64,000 bases of DNA from Ruegeria atlantica (GTDB lineage: Bacteria > Pseudomonadota > Alphaproteobacteria > Rhodobacterales > Rhodobacteraceae), in assembly GCF_013033965.1 (NCBI RefSeq), contig NZ_WQFE01000005.1, positions 62,001 through 126,000 of the forward strand. Reading direction: 5' to 3'. The position numbers and the translations under genes were made by a program. The notes below the pieces were generated by a model. It made no database searches. It worked only from the letters and a program-made list of their open reading frames with translations, and was not told where the DNA came from. Shown here piece after piece: positions 17,109 to 26,516 of this stretch. Positions within the stretch are counted from its first letter, which is position 1. The number at the start of each line of letters is the position of its first letter.

Positions 17109-18281
17109 ATGTTTACCGTTTGCAAGCCCGTTCGCAAGCTGGCGAAATCCGCCGCGATCCTGGCAACTGCAGCTTTCCTCGCTGCATGTGAGCCTGGCGG
17201 CCTGGGCGGAGGCCCCTCGATCAATACGTCCAAACCCGTTCCGGTCGCCCTCTTGGTTCCGGCGGGATCGGGAAATTCTGGCGACGCCCAATTGGCGCGG
17301 AGCCTTGAAAACGCAGCTCGTCTGGCAATGGCTGATCTGCAGAATGTTAAGATTGATCTTCGCGTTTACGACACGCGGGGTAGCTCGAACACCGCAGCGA
17401 CGGTAGCGCAACAGGCGGTCGCGGATGGAGCCAAGATCATTATTGGCCCGGTTTATGCACAGGCGGCAAATTCTGCAGGGCTGGCCGTACTGAATAACAA
17501 GGTCAATGTGCTGTCCTTCTCGAACAATACCAGCATCGCAGGTGGAAATGTCTTTGTTCTGGGGCCGACCTTTCAGAACACGGCAAACCGGTTGGTCAAC
17601 TTTGCCGGATCGCAGGGTAAGAACAGCATGGTCATTGTCCACAGCAACGACGCGGCCGGGCAGCTGGGACAGTCGGCTATCGCAACTGCACTTGCCAGCA
17701 GCCGCGTAGCGAACGCCGGTACGGTTGGCTATGACCGGTCTCAGCAAGGCGTCATCAACTCGGTTCCAACGATCAAGGCGACCGTGGATGCTGCCGGGGC
17801 GGATTCGGTGTTTCTGACGGCGACGACGGCTGGCGCGTTGCCGTTGTATTCGCAATTGTTGCCCGAAGCCGGAGTGTCACCGGCCAGCACCCAGTTCGTT
17901 GGCCTGACGCGCTGGGACATCCCAGCTCAGACGCTGGAATTGCCCGGCGTACAGGGGGGCTGGTTCGCCCTGCCTGATCCAGCAAAGGCACAAGCATATC
18001 GTCAGCGGTACAACAACACCTATGGCGAGGCTCCGCACCCGATCAGCGGGCTGGCCTATGACGGCATTGCAGCGATTGCCGCGCTGGTCAGTCAGGGCAA
18101 ATCCGATGCGCTGACCACCTCGGCCTTGACTCAGAACGCTGGGTTCCAGGGCGTCGGCGGCATCTTCCGCCTGCGGTCCGACGGCACGAACGAACGCGGT
18201 CTGGCCGTTGCCACGATCCAGAACAAACAGGTAGTAGTGATTGACTCCGCCCCTCAAAGCTTCTCCGGCGCCGGTTTCTGA
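17109..18281 (+). CDS. LppC/LpoA-type penicillin-binding protein activator lipoprotein
   Basis: This 390-residue lipoprotein has an N-terminal hydrophobic segment and a lipobox LAAC with Cys27 as the lipidation site, so it is probably anchored in a membrane facing the periplasm. The rest is a periplasmic-binding-protein fold, with VALLVPAGSG and the IIIGPVYAQAAN block typical of the LppC family, whose enterobacterial member LpoA activates PBP1A. Here only the C-terminal domain of LpoA is represented. It is divergent from rsmI, and glnD begins inside its 3' end. Confidence 0.88.
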   Translation: MFTVCKPVRKLAKSAAILATAAFLAACEPGGLGGGPSINTSKPVPVALLVPAGSGNSGDAQLARSLENAARLAMADLQNVKIDLRVYDTRGSSNTAATVAQQAVADGAKIIIGPVYAQAANSAGLAVLNNKVNVLSFSNNTSIAGGNVFVLGPTFQNTANRLVNFAGSQGKNSMVIVHSNDAAGQLGQSAIATALASSRVANAGTVGYDRSQQGVINSVPTIKATVDAAGADSVFLTATTAGALPLYSQLLPEAGVSPASTQFVGLTRWDIPAQTLELPGVQGGWFALPDPAKAQAYRQRYNNTYGEAPHPISGLAYDGIAAIAALVSQGKSDALTTSALTQNAGFQGVGGIFRLRSDGTNERGLAVATIQNKQVVVIDSAPQSFSGAGF

Positions 18282-21060
18282 TCAGCCTGTGCTGACGCTC
18301 ACTCCAAAGGGTGAGCTGATCTGCCCGGCCGATGAAATTTTTGACAGTTCCGCCGTCATGGCAAAGCTGTCGGGAGCCTTTGATGACATTCAGGACAATG
18401 CCGCGCGGCGCAATGAAACCGTGCGTGTTTTGCGTGACGCCCAGAAGGCCGGGCGCAGGGCGATTGCGGATGCTTTCGCCAAACGCCCATTTGACGCAAG
18501 GCCGCTGACCCGGTCTTACACCTATCTGACAGACGGGCTGGTCTGCACTGCCATGCAGGTGGCCAGCGTGTATTTGCATCCTCTGGCAACGCCAACGCAG
18601 GGCGAAAGGATCGCCGTTCTGGCCGTTGGCGGGTATGGGCGCGGCGAAATGGCCCCGGCCTCGGACGTGGATCTGCTGTTTCTGACGCCTTACAAAATCA
18701 CCGCCTGGGCCGAGAGCGTCATCGAATCCATGCTCTACGTCCTTTGGGACCTGCGCCTGAAAGTTGGCCATTCTTCCCGTACGATCAAGGATTGCCTGCG
18801 TCTGGGCGCCGAGGATTTCACCATCCGAACTGCCATGTTGGAACAGCGCTATCTGGCTGGGGACGAAGCCCTCGCCGATGAGTTGGATAACCGCCTGAAA
18901 TCCGAATTGTTCAAAGGCAGCGAACGCCAGTTCATCGAGGCCAAGCTACAAGAACGCGACGAGCGTCACCACAAACAGGGTGAACGCTATATGGTCGAAC
19001 CCAATGTGAAAGAGGGCAAGGGCGGGTTGCGCGATCTTCAATCGCTCTACTGGATCGCAAAATACATCTATGGCGTTCAGGACGTGGCCGAGCTGGTCCC
19101 TCTGGGCCTGTTTGAACCCGAAGAATTCGACACCTTTGTTCAGGCCGAAGAGTTTCTGTGGGCGGTCCGCTCGCATCTGCATCTGGTGACCGGACGTGCC
19201 ACCGAGCAACTGACATTCGACCTGCAAGTCGAGGTGGCCGACCGGATGGGATACGAAGACAGGGCCGGTCGCCGGGCCGTCGAAGTGTTCATGCAGCGCT
19301 ATTTCCGCGAGGCCACAAAGGTCGGTGAGCTGACCCGGATCTTTTTGACAAAACTCGAAGCATCGCACGTAAAAGGCGAAGCGCTGCTGGAACGAATCTT
19401 CCGGCGCAGACCGCGAGTAAAATCAGGATACAAGGTGGTTCACGGCCGCCTGGACGTAGCGGACCCCAAGAAATTTCTTGCCGACAAACTGAACTTGCTG
19501 CGTCTGTTCGATGAGGGTTTGCGCACGGGCATGCTGATCCATCCGGACGCAATGCGGCTGGTGACCGCCAATTTGCAACTCATCGACGACGACATGCGTA
19601 ATGACAAAGAAGCCCAGCGTATTTTTCTGGACCTGATGCTGAAACATGGCAATCCGGAACGCGCCCTGCGTCGCATGAACGAGTTGGGTGTATTGTCTGC
19701 GTTTCTGCCTGAGTTCGAGCACATCGTGGCGATGATGCAGTTCAACATGTATCACAGCTACACAGTCGACGAACATACAATCCAGACCATCGTCAATCTG
19801 GCTCAGATCGAACGTGGTGAACTGGTCGAATCGCTGCCGCTAGCCTCTTCGATTCTAAAACGGGGGGTCAATCGCAAGGTTCTATACGTCGCATTGTTGC
19901 TACACGATATCGCCAAGGGGCGGCCCGAGGATCACTCCATTCTGGGCGCTCAGATCGCACGCAAGGTGGCGCCGCGTCTGGGCCTGAACAAATCCGACTC
20001 GGAAACAGTGGAATGGCTGGTACGGTATCACCTGCTGATGTCGGACATGGCGCAGAAACGCGATATCTCGGACCCGCGCACGGTGCGCGATTTTGGCAAA
20101 GCGGTGAAGACGGTCAAACGGCTGGACCTGCTGACGGTTCTGACAGTCTGTGACATCCGCGGTGTTGGCCCGAACACGTGGAACAACTGGAAAGCCACTT
20201 TGCTGCGTGCCCTACACGCCGAAACCAAGCGGGCGCTGGAAACCGGCATGGAGGACCTGAACCGGGCCAACCGTGGCGCGGAAGCCAAAAAGGCGCTGCG
20301 CTCGGCGCTTGGCGACTGGTCGAAAGCTGACCTAAAGGCCGAAACCGGACGGCATTATGCGCCTTACTGGCAGGGTCTGAATCTGTCTACGCACGTGGAG
20401 TTTGCCGAGATGTTGCGCGCATTGGAACACAGTGGCGATCCCGGTGCGATGGAAATCCGCCTGCATCCGGACGAAGACCGCGACGCCACGCGCGCTTGTT
20501 TTGCCATGGCAGACCATCCGGGGATTTTCGCCCGCATTGCTGGGGCGCTGGCACTGGTCGGAGCCAACGTGGTTGACGCCCGCAGCTATACCACCAAGGA
20601 TGGATACGTCACCGACGCATTTTGGATTCAGGATGCCGAGGGCCATCCCTTCGAAGCCAGCCGGTTGCCGCGGCTGACACAGATGATCCACAAAACGCTT
20701 AAAGGTGAAGTCGTTGCGCGCGACGCCCTGAAATCGCGCGACAAGATCAAGAAACGCGAGCGCGCTTTCAAGGTGCCGACACATATCATCTTCGACAATG
20801 ACGGGTCAGAGATCTACACGATTATCGAGGTCGACACCCGTGACCGTCCGGGCCTGCTGTACGACCTGACCAGAACGCTGGCCGCCGCCAACGTCTATAT
20901 CGCCAACGCAGTAATCGCGACCTATGGCGAGCAGGTTGTCGACACCTTCTACGTCAAAGACATGTTCGGCCTGAAGTACCATTCCGAAAGCAAGCAGCGC
21001 GGTTTAGAGACCAAGCTGCGCAAAGCCATTGCTGAGGGTGCGGAGCGCGCGATATCATGA
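18241..21060 (+). CDS. glnD: [Protein-PII] uridylyltransferase / uridylyl-removing enzyme
   Basis: This 939-residue nitrogen sensor adds UMP to PII when glutamine is low and removes it when glutamine is high. The nucleotidyltransferase motif GGYGRGEMAPASDVDLLFL begins near residue 130, the HD hydrolase domain (LLLHDIAKGRPEDHS) is near 552, and two ACT glutamine-sensing domains occupy roughly residues 740-830 and 860-935. The TTG at 18241 lies inside the preceding gene (41-bp overlap); a GTG at 18289 is an alternative start. It is coupled to murJ by ATGA, as often seen in alphaproteobacteria. Confidence 0.94.
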   Translation: MTPPLKASPAPVSDQPVLTLTPKGELICPADEIFDSSAVMAKLSGAFDDIQDNAARRNETVRVLRDAQKAGRRAIADAFAKRPFDARPLTRSYTYLTDGLVCTAMQVASVYLHPLATPTQGERIAVLAVGGYGRGEMAPASDVDLLFLTPYKITAWAESVIESMLYVLWDLRLKVGHSSRTIKDCLRLGAEDFTIRTAMLEQRYLAGDEALADELDNRLKSELFKGSERQFIEAKLQERDERHHKQGERYMVEPNVKEGKGGLRDLQSLYWIAKYIYGVQDVAELVPLGLFEPEEFDTFVQAEEFLWAVRSHLHLVTGRATEQLTFDLQVEVADRMGYEDRAGRRAVEVFMQRYFREATKVGELTRIFLTKLEASHVKGEALLERIFRRRPRVKSGYKVVHGRLDVADPKKFLADKLNLLRLFDEGLRTGMLIHPDAMRLVTANLQLIDDDMRNDKEAQRIFLDLMLKHGNPERALRRMNELGVLSAFLPEFEHIVAMMQFNMYHSYTVDEHTIQTIVNLAQIERGELVESLPLASSILKRGVNRKVLYVALLLHDIAKGRPEDHSILGAQIARKVAPRLGLNKSDSETVEWLVRYHLLMSDMAQKRDISDPRTVRDFGKAVKTVKRLDLLTVLTVCDIRGVGPNTWNNWKATLLRALHAETKRALETGMEDLNRANRGAEAKKALRSALGDWSKADLKAETGRHYAPYWQGLNLSTHVEFAEMLRALEHSGDPGAMEIRLHPDEDRDATRACFAMADHPGIFARIAGALALVGANVVDARSYTTKDGYVTDAFWIQDAEGHPFEASRLPRLTQMIHKTLKGEVVARDALKSRDKIKKRERAFKVPTHIIFDNDGSEIYTIIEVDTRDRPGLLYDLTRTLAAANVYIANAVIATYGEQVVDTFYVKDMFGLKYHSESKQRGLETKLRKAIAEGAERAIS

Positions 21061-22598
21061 AGCAGATCCGATTGATTTCAGGCCTGTTCACGGTCGGATT
21101 CTGGACGCTGGCCAGCCGGATTTTGGGTTTCCTGCGGGAAATCCTGCTGAACGCCTATATCGGGCCGGGGCCTGTAATGGACGCGTTTATTTTTGCATTC
21201 CGCCTGCCCAACATGTTCCGCCGCTTCTTTGCCGAAGGGGCATTCAACGCCGCCTTTGTGCCGATGTTTTCAAAGCGGCTGGAAGGTGGTGAAAACGCCC
21301 AGGGATTTGCGCAAGACGCATTCAACTTGTTGGCTGCGGCCGTTTTGGCACTTGTCGGGCTGGGCATGGTATTCATGCCCGCTCTGATCTGGCTCACCGC
21401 TGAAGGCGCTTACGGCGATGAGCGCTTCGATCTGGCCGTGGGCTACGGGTATGTTGTGTTCCCATATATCCTATTCATGTCGCTGGCCGCGCTGTTCTCT
21501 GGCGTACTGAATGCCACCGGGCGTTTCGCTGCAGCCGCCGCAGCCCCGGTTCTGTTGAATGTTTTCGCATGTGCTGCACTCATTTTAGGAGCGCACTTCG
21601 GTGGTGAGGCTATTCACTGGCTGATTGCCGTAATCCCTGCGGCTGGTGTCGCCCAATTGACGCTGGTTTGGGTCGCGACCGAACGGGCAGGGATCCGAAT
21701 TCGACCGGGCAGGCCCAAACTCAACCCAGAAATGGGTCATATGGTGCGCATTGCTATCCCTGCTGCGCTGGCCATGGGTGTGACCCAGGTCAACCTCGTT
21801 GTTGGGCAACTGGTTGCTTCGCAAACCGTGAAAGCATCGAGTTGGCTCTATACGGCGGACCGGTTGTATCAACTGCCTTTAGGCGTGGTCGGCATCGCCG
21901 TGGGGATAGTGCTGCTGCCCGATCTGTCGCGCCGACTGCGGGCAGGTGACAAGGACGGTGCCCGCAACGCCTTTTCCCGTGCCGGAGAGTTCACGCTGCT
22001 GCTGACGCTCCCTTCTACCGTTGCCTTTCTGGTCATTCCGATTCCGCTGGTTTCGGTCCTGTTCGAGCGGGGCCAGTTCACCGCCGGGGATACGGCAGCC
22101 ACGGCTTTGGCAGTCGCCGTTTATGGAGTCGGCTTACCCGCCTTCATGCTGCAGAAACTACTGCAGCCGCTGTTCTTTGCGCGCGAAGACACGCGATCCC
22201 CTTTTCGCTACGCTTTGGTTGCAATGATCGTGAATGCCGTGCTGGCCTTTGGCCTTTTCCCATTGGTCGGATGGATCGCCCCAGCGATTGCGGCTTCGGC
22301 GGCGGGCTGGGCCATGGTTGCCCTGTTGGCAATCGGAGCACGACGTTTCGGCGATGAGGCCCGATTTGATGATCGGCTCAAACGTCGGTCCTGGCGTATC
22401 GTAGCTGCCTCGGCCGGCATGGGCGTCGTTCTCTATGGAACCATTTACTTCTTTGGCTGGACCCTCCAACTGCCCGGATGGCGCTATTTTGCACTGATTG
22501 CCCTGATCATCCTGGCCGCTGCATCCTATTTCATGCTGGGCCACCTCTTCAGAGCTTTCCAGGTTTCGGAGTTCCGAAAAGCACTGCGCCGATCCTGA
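21057..22598 (+). CDS. murJ: Lipid II flippase MurJ
   Basis: This 513-residue membrane protein of the MOP superfamily, with about 14 membrane segments, moves lipid II across the inner membrane for peptidoglycan synthesis. The N-terminal GFWTLASRILGFLREILL, the DAFIFAFRLPNMFRRFFAEGAF block and the FARGDT-like stretch FAREDTRSPF are family hallmarks. It overlaps glnD by ATGA and directly abuts the convergent rhomboid gene, with no untranslated gap. Confidence 0.95.
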   Translation: MKQIRLISGLFTVGFWTLASRILGFLREILLNAYIGPGPVMDAFIFAFRLPNMFRRFFAEGAFNAAFVPMFSKRLEGGENAQGFAQDAFNLLAAAVLALVGLGMVFMPALIWLTAEGAYGDERFDLAVGYGYVVFPYILFMSLAALFSGVLNATGRFAAAAAAPVLLNVFACAALILGAHFGGEAIHWLIAVIPAAGVAQLTLVWVATERAGIRIRPGRPKLNPEMGHMVRIAIPAALAMGVTQVNLVVGQLVASQTVKASSWLYTADRLYQLPLGVVGIAVGIVLLPDLSRRLRAGDKDGARNAFSRAGEFTLLLTLPSTVAFLVIPIPLVSVLFERGQFTAGDTAATALAVAVYGVGLPAFMLQKLLQPLFFAREDTRSPFRYALVAMIVNAVLAFGLFPLVGWIAPAIAASAAGWAMVALLAIGARRFGDEARFDDRLKRRSWRIVAASAGMGVVLYGTIYFFGWTLQLPGWRYFALIALIILAAASYFMLGHLFRAFQVSEFRKALRRS

Positions 22599-23285
22599 TC
22601 AGTCGCGGCGAATGCGCCCGACGATCCGCGCCCACCCGCCGGGAGCCAGAAGAAACGACAAGCCAAACCCGATGGCAAAACCGCCAAGATCGGCAACCCA
22701 ATCGGATGTGCCTCCGAACAATAGTCCGAACACCAGTTGGATACCCATCAGAACTGCGATCAGGCTGAAGGCACGGGACTGGTTCTCGCCGACCAGAGAA
22801 AGCTTACGCCACAGCAACCATGTAAACGCGCCAATCAGGCCGTAGACCGGGGGGAACCCTCCGACCAGCGGGAAATTGGGGTTCAGAAGCAGCGCATAGG
22901 CCAACGCGCCGCCTACACCGGACAGAACAAAAATGACCAGCATCTGAAAGCCGCCAAACACCTCGGCCACCATTTTGCCCATGGCCAGCACAAAGACGCT
23001 GACAAACACCGCCTGCGTAAAACTGCCCGACACGAACGGGTAGGTCACAAATCGGATTACATGTTCGAACGGCCAGCGGCCGTTCTCGATCATCCAATGG
23101 AAGATGCCCGGGGAAAAAGAATAGCTCTGCAGGGCATCCAACCGCCAACCCACGGCGGCGGGCCCTCCGACAAGGCCGCGTGAGCCCAGCGTAAACGCCA
23201 ATTCGATCCCCATGATGAACAAGACCAACGCCACCACCACGGGCGGCAAAGGGTTCACGGCGGGTGTATAATGCTCACTGCTCAT
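22599..23285 (-). CDS. Rhomboid-fold membrane protein lacking the catalytic Ser-His pair
   Basis: This 228-residue polytopic protein has about six membrane segments in the order expected of rhomboid intramembrane proteases. However, the usual GxSG motif of the fourth segment reads GGFPPVYGLIGA, with Phe-Pro in place of Ser-Gly, and the usual histidine of the sixth segment is aspartate in ADLGGFAIGF. Both changes were checked in the nucleotide sequence. It should therefore be inactive as a protease and may act as a binding or chaperone-like pseudoenzyme. It is divergent from trpS (86 bp between starts). Confidence 0.82.
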   Translation of the reverse strand: MSSEHYTPAVNPLPPVVVALVLFIMGIELAFTLGSRGLVGGPAAVGWRLDALQSYSFSPGIFHWMIENGRWPFEHVIRFVTYPFVSGSFTQAVFVSVFVLAMGKMVAEVFGGFQMLVIFVLSGVGGALAYALLLNPNFPLVGGFPPVYGLIGAFTWLLWRKLSLVGENQSRAFSLIAVLMGIQLVFGLLFGGTSDWVADLGGFAIGFGLSFLLAPGGWARIVGRIRRD

Positions 23286-23371
23286 TGGGCTTGCCTTTCG
23301 CGGCTGTTGACGTCCCTTGACCTCATGGGTAAGCGACGGGGGCTGATTTTTCCAGACGGGAGTTCCCTTCG

Positions 23372-24400
23372 ATGACCGAAACCCAATTCACGCCACGCGT
23401 GTTTTCCGGCATCCAGCCTTCGGGAAACCTGCACCTTGGTAATTACCTTGGTGCGCTCAAGCGTTTTGTGGATATGCAGGGCGAAGATTACGAGACCATC
23501 TATTGCATGGTCGACCTGCACGCGATCACTGTCTGGCAAGACCCGGCCCGTCTGCGCGAGAAAACCCGCGAGGTTTGCGCCGGTTTCATCGCCGCCGGTC
23601 TGGACCCGGAACAATCCATCCTGTTCAACCAAAGCCAGGTGGCCGAGCACACGCAACTGGCCTGGATCTTCAACTGTATTGCCCGCATGGGCTGGATGCA
23701 GCGGATGACGCAGTTCAAGGACAAGGCTGGTAAGAACGCGCAAAACGCCTCGCTGGGTCTGTTTGCCTATCCGGCGCTGATGGCGGCGGATATTCTCACG
23801 TATCACGCAACGCATGTGCCAGTGGGTGAGGACCAGAAACAGCATCTTGAACTGACCCGCGACATCGCGATCAAGTTCAACCATGACTATGGCGTGGATT
23901 TCTTCCCCGTGACCGAACCCGTCATCGGCGGGCCTGCACCGCGTGTGATGAACCTGCGCGATGGCTCGCGGAAAATGTCATCCTCTGACCCGTCCGACAT
24001 GACCCGGATCAACATGACCGACGATGCCGACGCTATCGCCAAGAAGATCCGCAAAGCCAAAACGGATCCGGACGCGCTGCCTTCGGAAACCAATGGCCTG
24101 TCCGAACGCCCCGAGGCGCGCAATCTGGTCAACATCTATGCTGCGCTCAGCGATCTGACGGCAGAGCAGGTGCTGACCGAAGTTGGAGGCAAGCAGTTCG
24201 GTGAATTCAAACCGATGCTGGCTGAACTGGCGGTATCCAAGCTGGCGCCGATCTCGACCGAAATGGCGCGCCTGATGGGTGAAGAGGCCGAGATTGACCG
24301 GATTCTCGCCAAAGGCGCAGAAAAGGCACGCACTATTGCTGCCCCGATCCTGCAACAGACCTACGAAATCGTGGGCATGGTTGGCGCCAAACAAGGCTGA
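23372..24400 (+). CDS. trpS: Tryptophanyl-tRNA synthetase
   Basis: This 342-residue class Ic aminoacyl-tRNA synthetase charges tRNA-Trp. The HIGH-type motif is [11 protein letters not shown] near residues 18-28, preceded by SGIQPSG, and the KMSKS loop is [10 protein letters not shown] near residue 200. [15 protein letters not shown] is the tryptophan-pocket region. The ATG at 23372 is preceded by GACGGGAG. Length matches bacterial TrpS. No other tryptophan genes are nearby. Confidence 0.96.
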   Translation: MTETQFTPRVFSGIQPSGNLHLGNYLGALKRFVDMQGEDYETIYCMVDLHAITVWQDPARLREKTREVCAGFIAAGLDPEQSILFNQSQVAEHTQLAWIFNCIARMGWMQRMTQFKDKAGKNAQNASLGLFAYPALMAADILTYHATHVPVGEDQKQHLELTRDIAIKFNHDYGVDFFPVTEPVIGGPAPRVMNLRDGSRKMSSSDPSDMTRINMTDDADAIAKKIRKAKTDPDALPSETNGLSERPEARNLVNIYAALSDLTAEQVLTEVGGKQFGEFKPMLAELAVSKLAPISTEMARLMGEEAEIDRILAKGAEKARTIAAPILQQTYEIVGMVGAKQG

Positions 24401-24420
24401 TTGCGCTGGACCTTCCTGTG

Positions 24421-24458
24421 ACGCCTTCCTAGGTTGCCCCAAGGGCAAAGGAGGGCGT
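24421..24458 (+). promoter_or_regulatory. Hairpin that buries the ribosome binding site of the aminotransferase gene
   Basis: Two nested arms pair with one G-T wobble: ACGCCTTCCT (24421-24430) with AGGAGGGCGT (24449-24458), and TTGCCC (24434-24439) with GGGCAA (24443-24448), leaving a 3-base loop CAA and a 3-base bulge. The Shine-Dalgarno AAAGGAGG lies within the 3' arms and the ATG comes one base after the stem. It could control translation or be a trpS end structure; there is no T-run. Confidence 0.55.
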
Positions 24459-24459
24459 T

Positions 24460-25323
24460 ATGGCAGTTGGTAAAAACATCCGCACCTATTTCGATGGTCA
24501 GTGGCACAACGGGGACGCCCCGATCATGCGAGCTGCTGATCATGGCGCGTGGCTAGGATCTTCGGTCTTTGACGGCGCGCGTTTCTTTGACGGTTTGGCC
24601 CCAGATCTGGAGGCCCATTGCCAGCGGGTGAACCGCTCGGCTGAGGCGCTGATGCTGACACCCAGCGTCTCAACGGAACAGATGATCGAGATCGTCCGGG
24701 AAGGGCTGGAAAGCTACGCTAAAGGCTCTGCCGTCTACATTCGACCGATGTATTGGGGGATCGACGGCGACGCCACGGCCATCGTGCCTCAGCAGAACAG
24801 CACGGGCTTTGCCATTTGTCTGGAAGAAATACCGATGGCGGCGGAAACATCCTCGGTCACCCTATCCACCACGCGGTTCCGCCGTCCGGTGCTGGAATCA
24901 GCCGTCGTGAATGCCAAGGCCGGGTGCCTGTACCCCAATAATGCGCGCATGCTGCAGGAAGCCCGCTCCAAGGGGTTCTCGAACGCGCTGGTTGCAGACG
25001 CCCTGGGTCATGTGGCAGAAACCGCCACTGCAAACATCTTCATGGTCCGCGACGGAGAGGTTTTCACCCCAACTCCGAACGGGACGTTCCTGGCGGGAAT
25101 CACCCGGGCGCGACACATCAGGAACCTAAGGGCCGACGGCGTGACGGTCCACGAATCGGTCCTTAGCTTTGAAGATTTTCACGAGGCTGACGAAGTATTT
25201 ATGACCGGCAACATGAACAAGATAACGCCGGTCACAGCGTTGGAAGACACACAATATCAGGTCGGACCGATTGCCCGCCGTGCGCGCGAGCTTTACTGGG
25301 ACTGGGCGGCAAGCACCCGGTAG
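24460..25323 (+). CDS. Branched-chain-amino-acid aminotransferase family protein (PLP fold type IV)
   Basis: This 287-residue fold-type IV aminotransferase probably transaminates branched-chain 2-ketoacids in the cytoplasm. The PLP lysine is Lys153 in VVNAKAGCLYPNN, the family pattern ETATANIFMV follows near residue 187, and TPNGTFLAGITR binds phosphate. It is slightly shorter than E. coli IlvE, and D-amino acid transaminases and aminodeoxychorismate lyases share the fold, so ilvE is not asserted. A stable hairpin covers its ribosome binding site. It is followed by usp after a 65-bp gap. Confidence 0.82.
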   Translation: MAVGKNIRTYFDGQWHNGDAPIMRAADHGAWLGSSVFDGARFFDGLAPDLEAHCQRVNRSAEALMLTPSVSTEQMIEIVREGLESYAKGSAVYIRPMYWGIDGDATAIVPQQNSTGFAICLEEIPMAAETSSVTLSTTRFRRPVLESAVVNAKAGCLYPNNARMLQEARSKGFSNALVADALGHVAETATANIFMVRDGEVFTPTPNGTFLAGITRARHIRNLRADGVTVHESVLSFEDFHEADEVFMTGNMNKITPVTALEDTQYQVGPIARRARELYWDWAASTR

Positions 25324-25388
25324 GCACGCGCCGTGTTGCCAGCCCGCATCTGGTCGGGCATGATCCACCGAAATACATGAGGACCCTA

Positions 25389-25844
25389 ATGCGTAAGTTT
25401 CTAGTCATTCTGGATGACAGCCGCGAATGCCTGAACGCGATGCGTTTCGCGGCAATGCGTGCAGCCCATACCGGTGGGGGGGTGACGATCCTGTCCGTGA
25501 TCCCGCCGGATGAGTTCAATCACTGGATCGGTGTCGCCGAGACCATGCGCGAAGAGGCACGCGAACGTATACATGCGCATTACGAAGTTTTCGCCAAATG
25601 GATGCGCGATAAGCAGGGGATCGACCCCGAATTGTCAATTCGCGAAGGCGAGCCTGTCCCGCAGATCATCGAACACGTTCAGTCTGATTCCGAAATCGGT
25701 GTTCTGGTTTTGGGTGCCGGCATCGAAAAGAAGGGACCTGGTCCACTGGTGACGCAGCTGACCAAAAACTCGGGCAGCCTGCCGATTCCGATCACAATCG
25801 TGCCCGGCGACCTGAGCAAGGAAAAGCTGGAAGCCATCACCTGA
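25389..25844 (+). CDS. Universal stress protein (UspA family)
   Basis: This 151-residue single-domain Usp protein begins RKFLVILDDSRECLNAMRFA, typical of the family. The C-terminal GxG motif region reads LVLGAGIEKKGPGPLV rather than a clean G-2x-G-9x-G-S/T, so ATP binding is uncertain. The start is the ATG at 25389, seven bases after GAGG; another ATG four codons earlier lacks a ribosome site. The role is unassigned. The DsbA-like gene follows after nine bases, suggesting co-transcription. Confidence 0.85.
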   Translation: MRKFLVILDDSRECLNAMRFAAMRAAHTGGGVTILSVIPPDEFNHWIGVAETMREEARERIHAHYEVFAKWMRDKQGIDPELSIREGEPVPQIIEHVQSDSEIGVLVLGAGIEKKGPGPLVTQLTKNSGSLPIPITIVPGDLSKEKLEAIT

Positions 25845-25853
25845 GGCTATCCC

Positions 25854-26447
25854 ATGCAGCGCCGCATCCAGTTCTGGTTCGAATTCGCATCGACCTATTC
25901 TTATCTAAGCGCCATGCGAATCGAACGGGCTGCGGCACAGCACAACATCGCCGTGGAGTGGCATCCCTTTCTTCTGGGCCCCATTTTCGCCGCGCAGGGG
26001 TGGGACAATTCCCCGTTTAACATCTATCCGGCCAAGGGACGCTATATGTGGCGCGACATGGAGCGGTTGACGGCACAGCGCGGCCTGCCCTTTCTCCGGC
26101 CCGAACTATTTCCGCAAAACGGGCTTAAAGCTGCACGTTTGACATCGGCTATCGAGGATCAGGACCAAAAGGGCCGCTTTGCGCGCGCAGTCTATACGGC
26201 TGAATTCGCACATGGTCAGAATGTGTCGGACGATGCCGTCCTGATCGATTGCCTGAAAGTGGCGGGATTGTCCGAAAGTCTGATGGACAGAATCCAAGAC
26301 CCCGAAATCAAAACTGCTCTGATCGAGCAGACCAAGACCGCTCAGGCCAATGGGCTTTTCGGTGCGCCGAGCTTTCTTGTCGGCGATGAGCTGTTTTGGG
26401 GTGACGACCGGTTGGATGATGCGATCCAGTTGGCGGCCAAAATTTAG
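25854..26447 (+). CDS. 2-hydroxychromene-2-carboxylate isomerase family protein (DsbA-like)
   Basis: This 197-residue thioredoxin-fold protein belongs to the HCCA isomerase/kappa-GST family: the N terminus IQFWFEFASTYSYL replaces the CxxC of true DsbA with a catalytic serine-type site, and FGAPSFLVGDELFWGDDRL at the C terminus is the family signature. Members use glutathione as cofactor in isomerisation of aromatic breakdown products. No aromatic-degradation genes are nearby, so its substrate is unknown and it may serve a general glutathione-linked role. Confidence 0.85.
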   Translation: MQRRIQFWFEFASTYSYLSAMRIERAAAQHNIAVEWHPFLLGPIFAAQGWDNSPFNIYPAKGRYMWRDMERLTAQRGLPFLRPELFPQNGLKAARLTSAIEDQDQKGRFARAVYTAEFAHGQNVSDDAVLIDCLKVAGLSESLMDRIQDPEIKTALIEQTKTAQANGLFGAPSFLVGDELFWGDDRLDDAIQLAAKI

Positions 26448-26516
26448 AATCGTTCCAAATCTTGACTTATCCGGCCCGGACCCGCATATCAGAAACAACT
26501 GAAACGGAGCCGTGAC

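Noticed and set aside
17058..17855. A 265-codon open frame opposite the LppC-like gene
   Set aside because: Its translation is rich in Arg and Cys with no pattern, and the LppC-like frame carries a lipobox and a known fold.
18241..18281. A frameshift between the LppC-like gene and glnD
   Set aside because: Both frames are intact with normal ends; the 41-bp overlap depends only on which glnD start is used.
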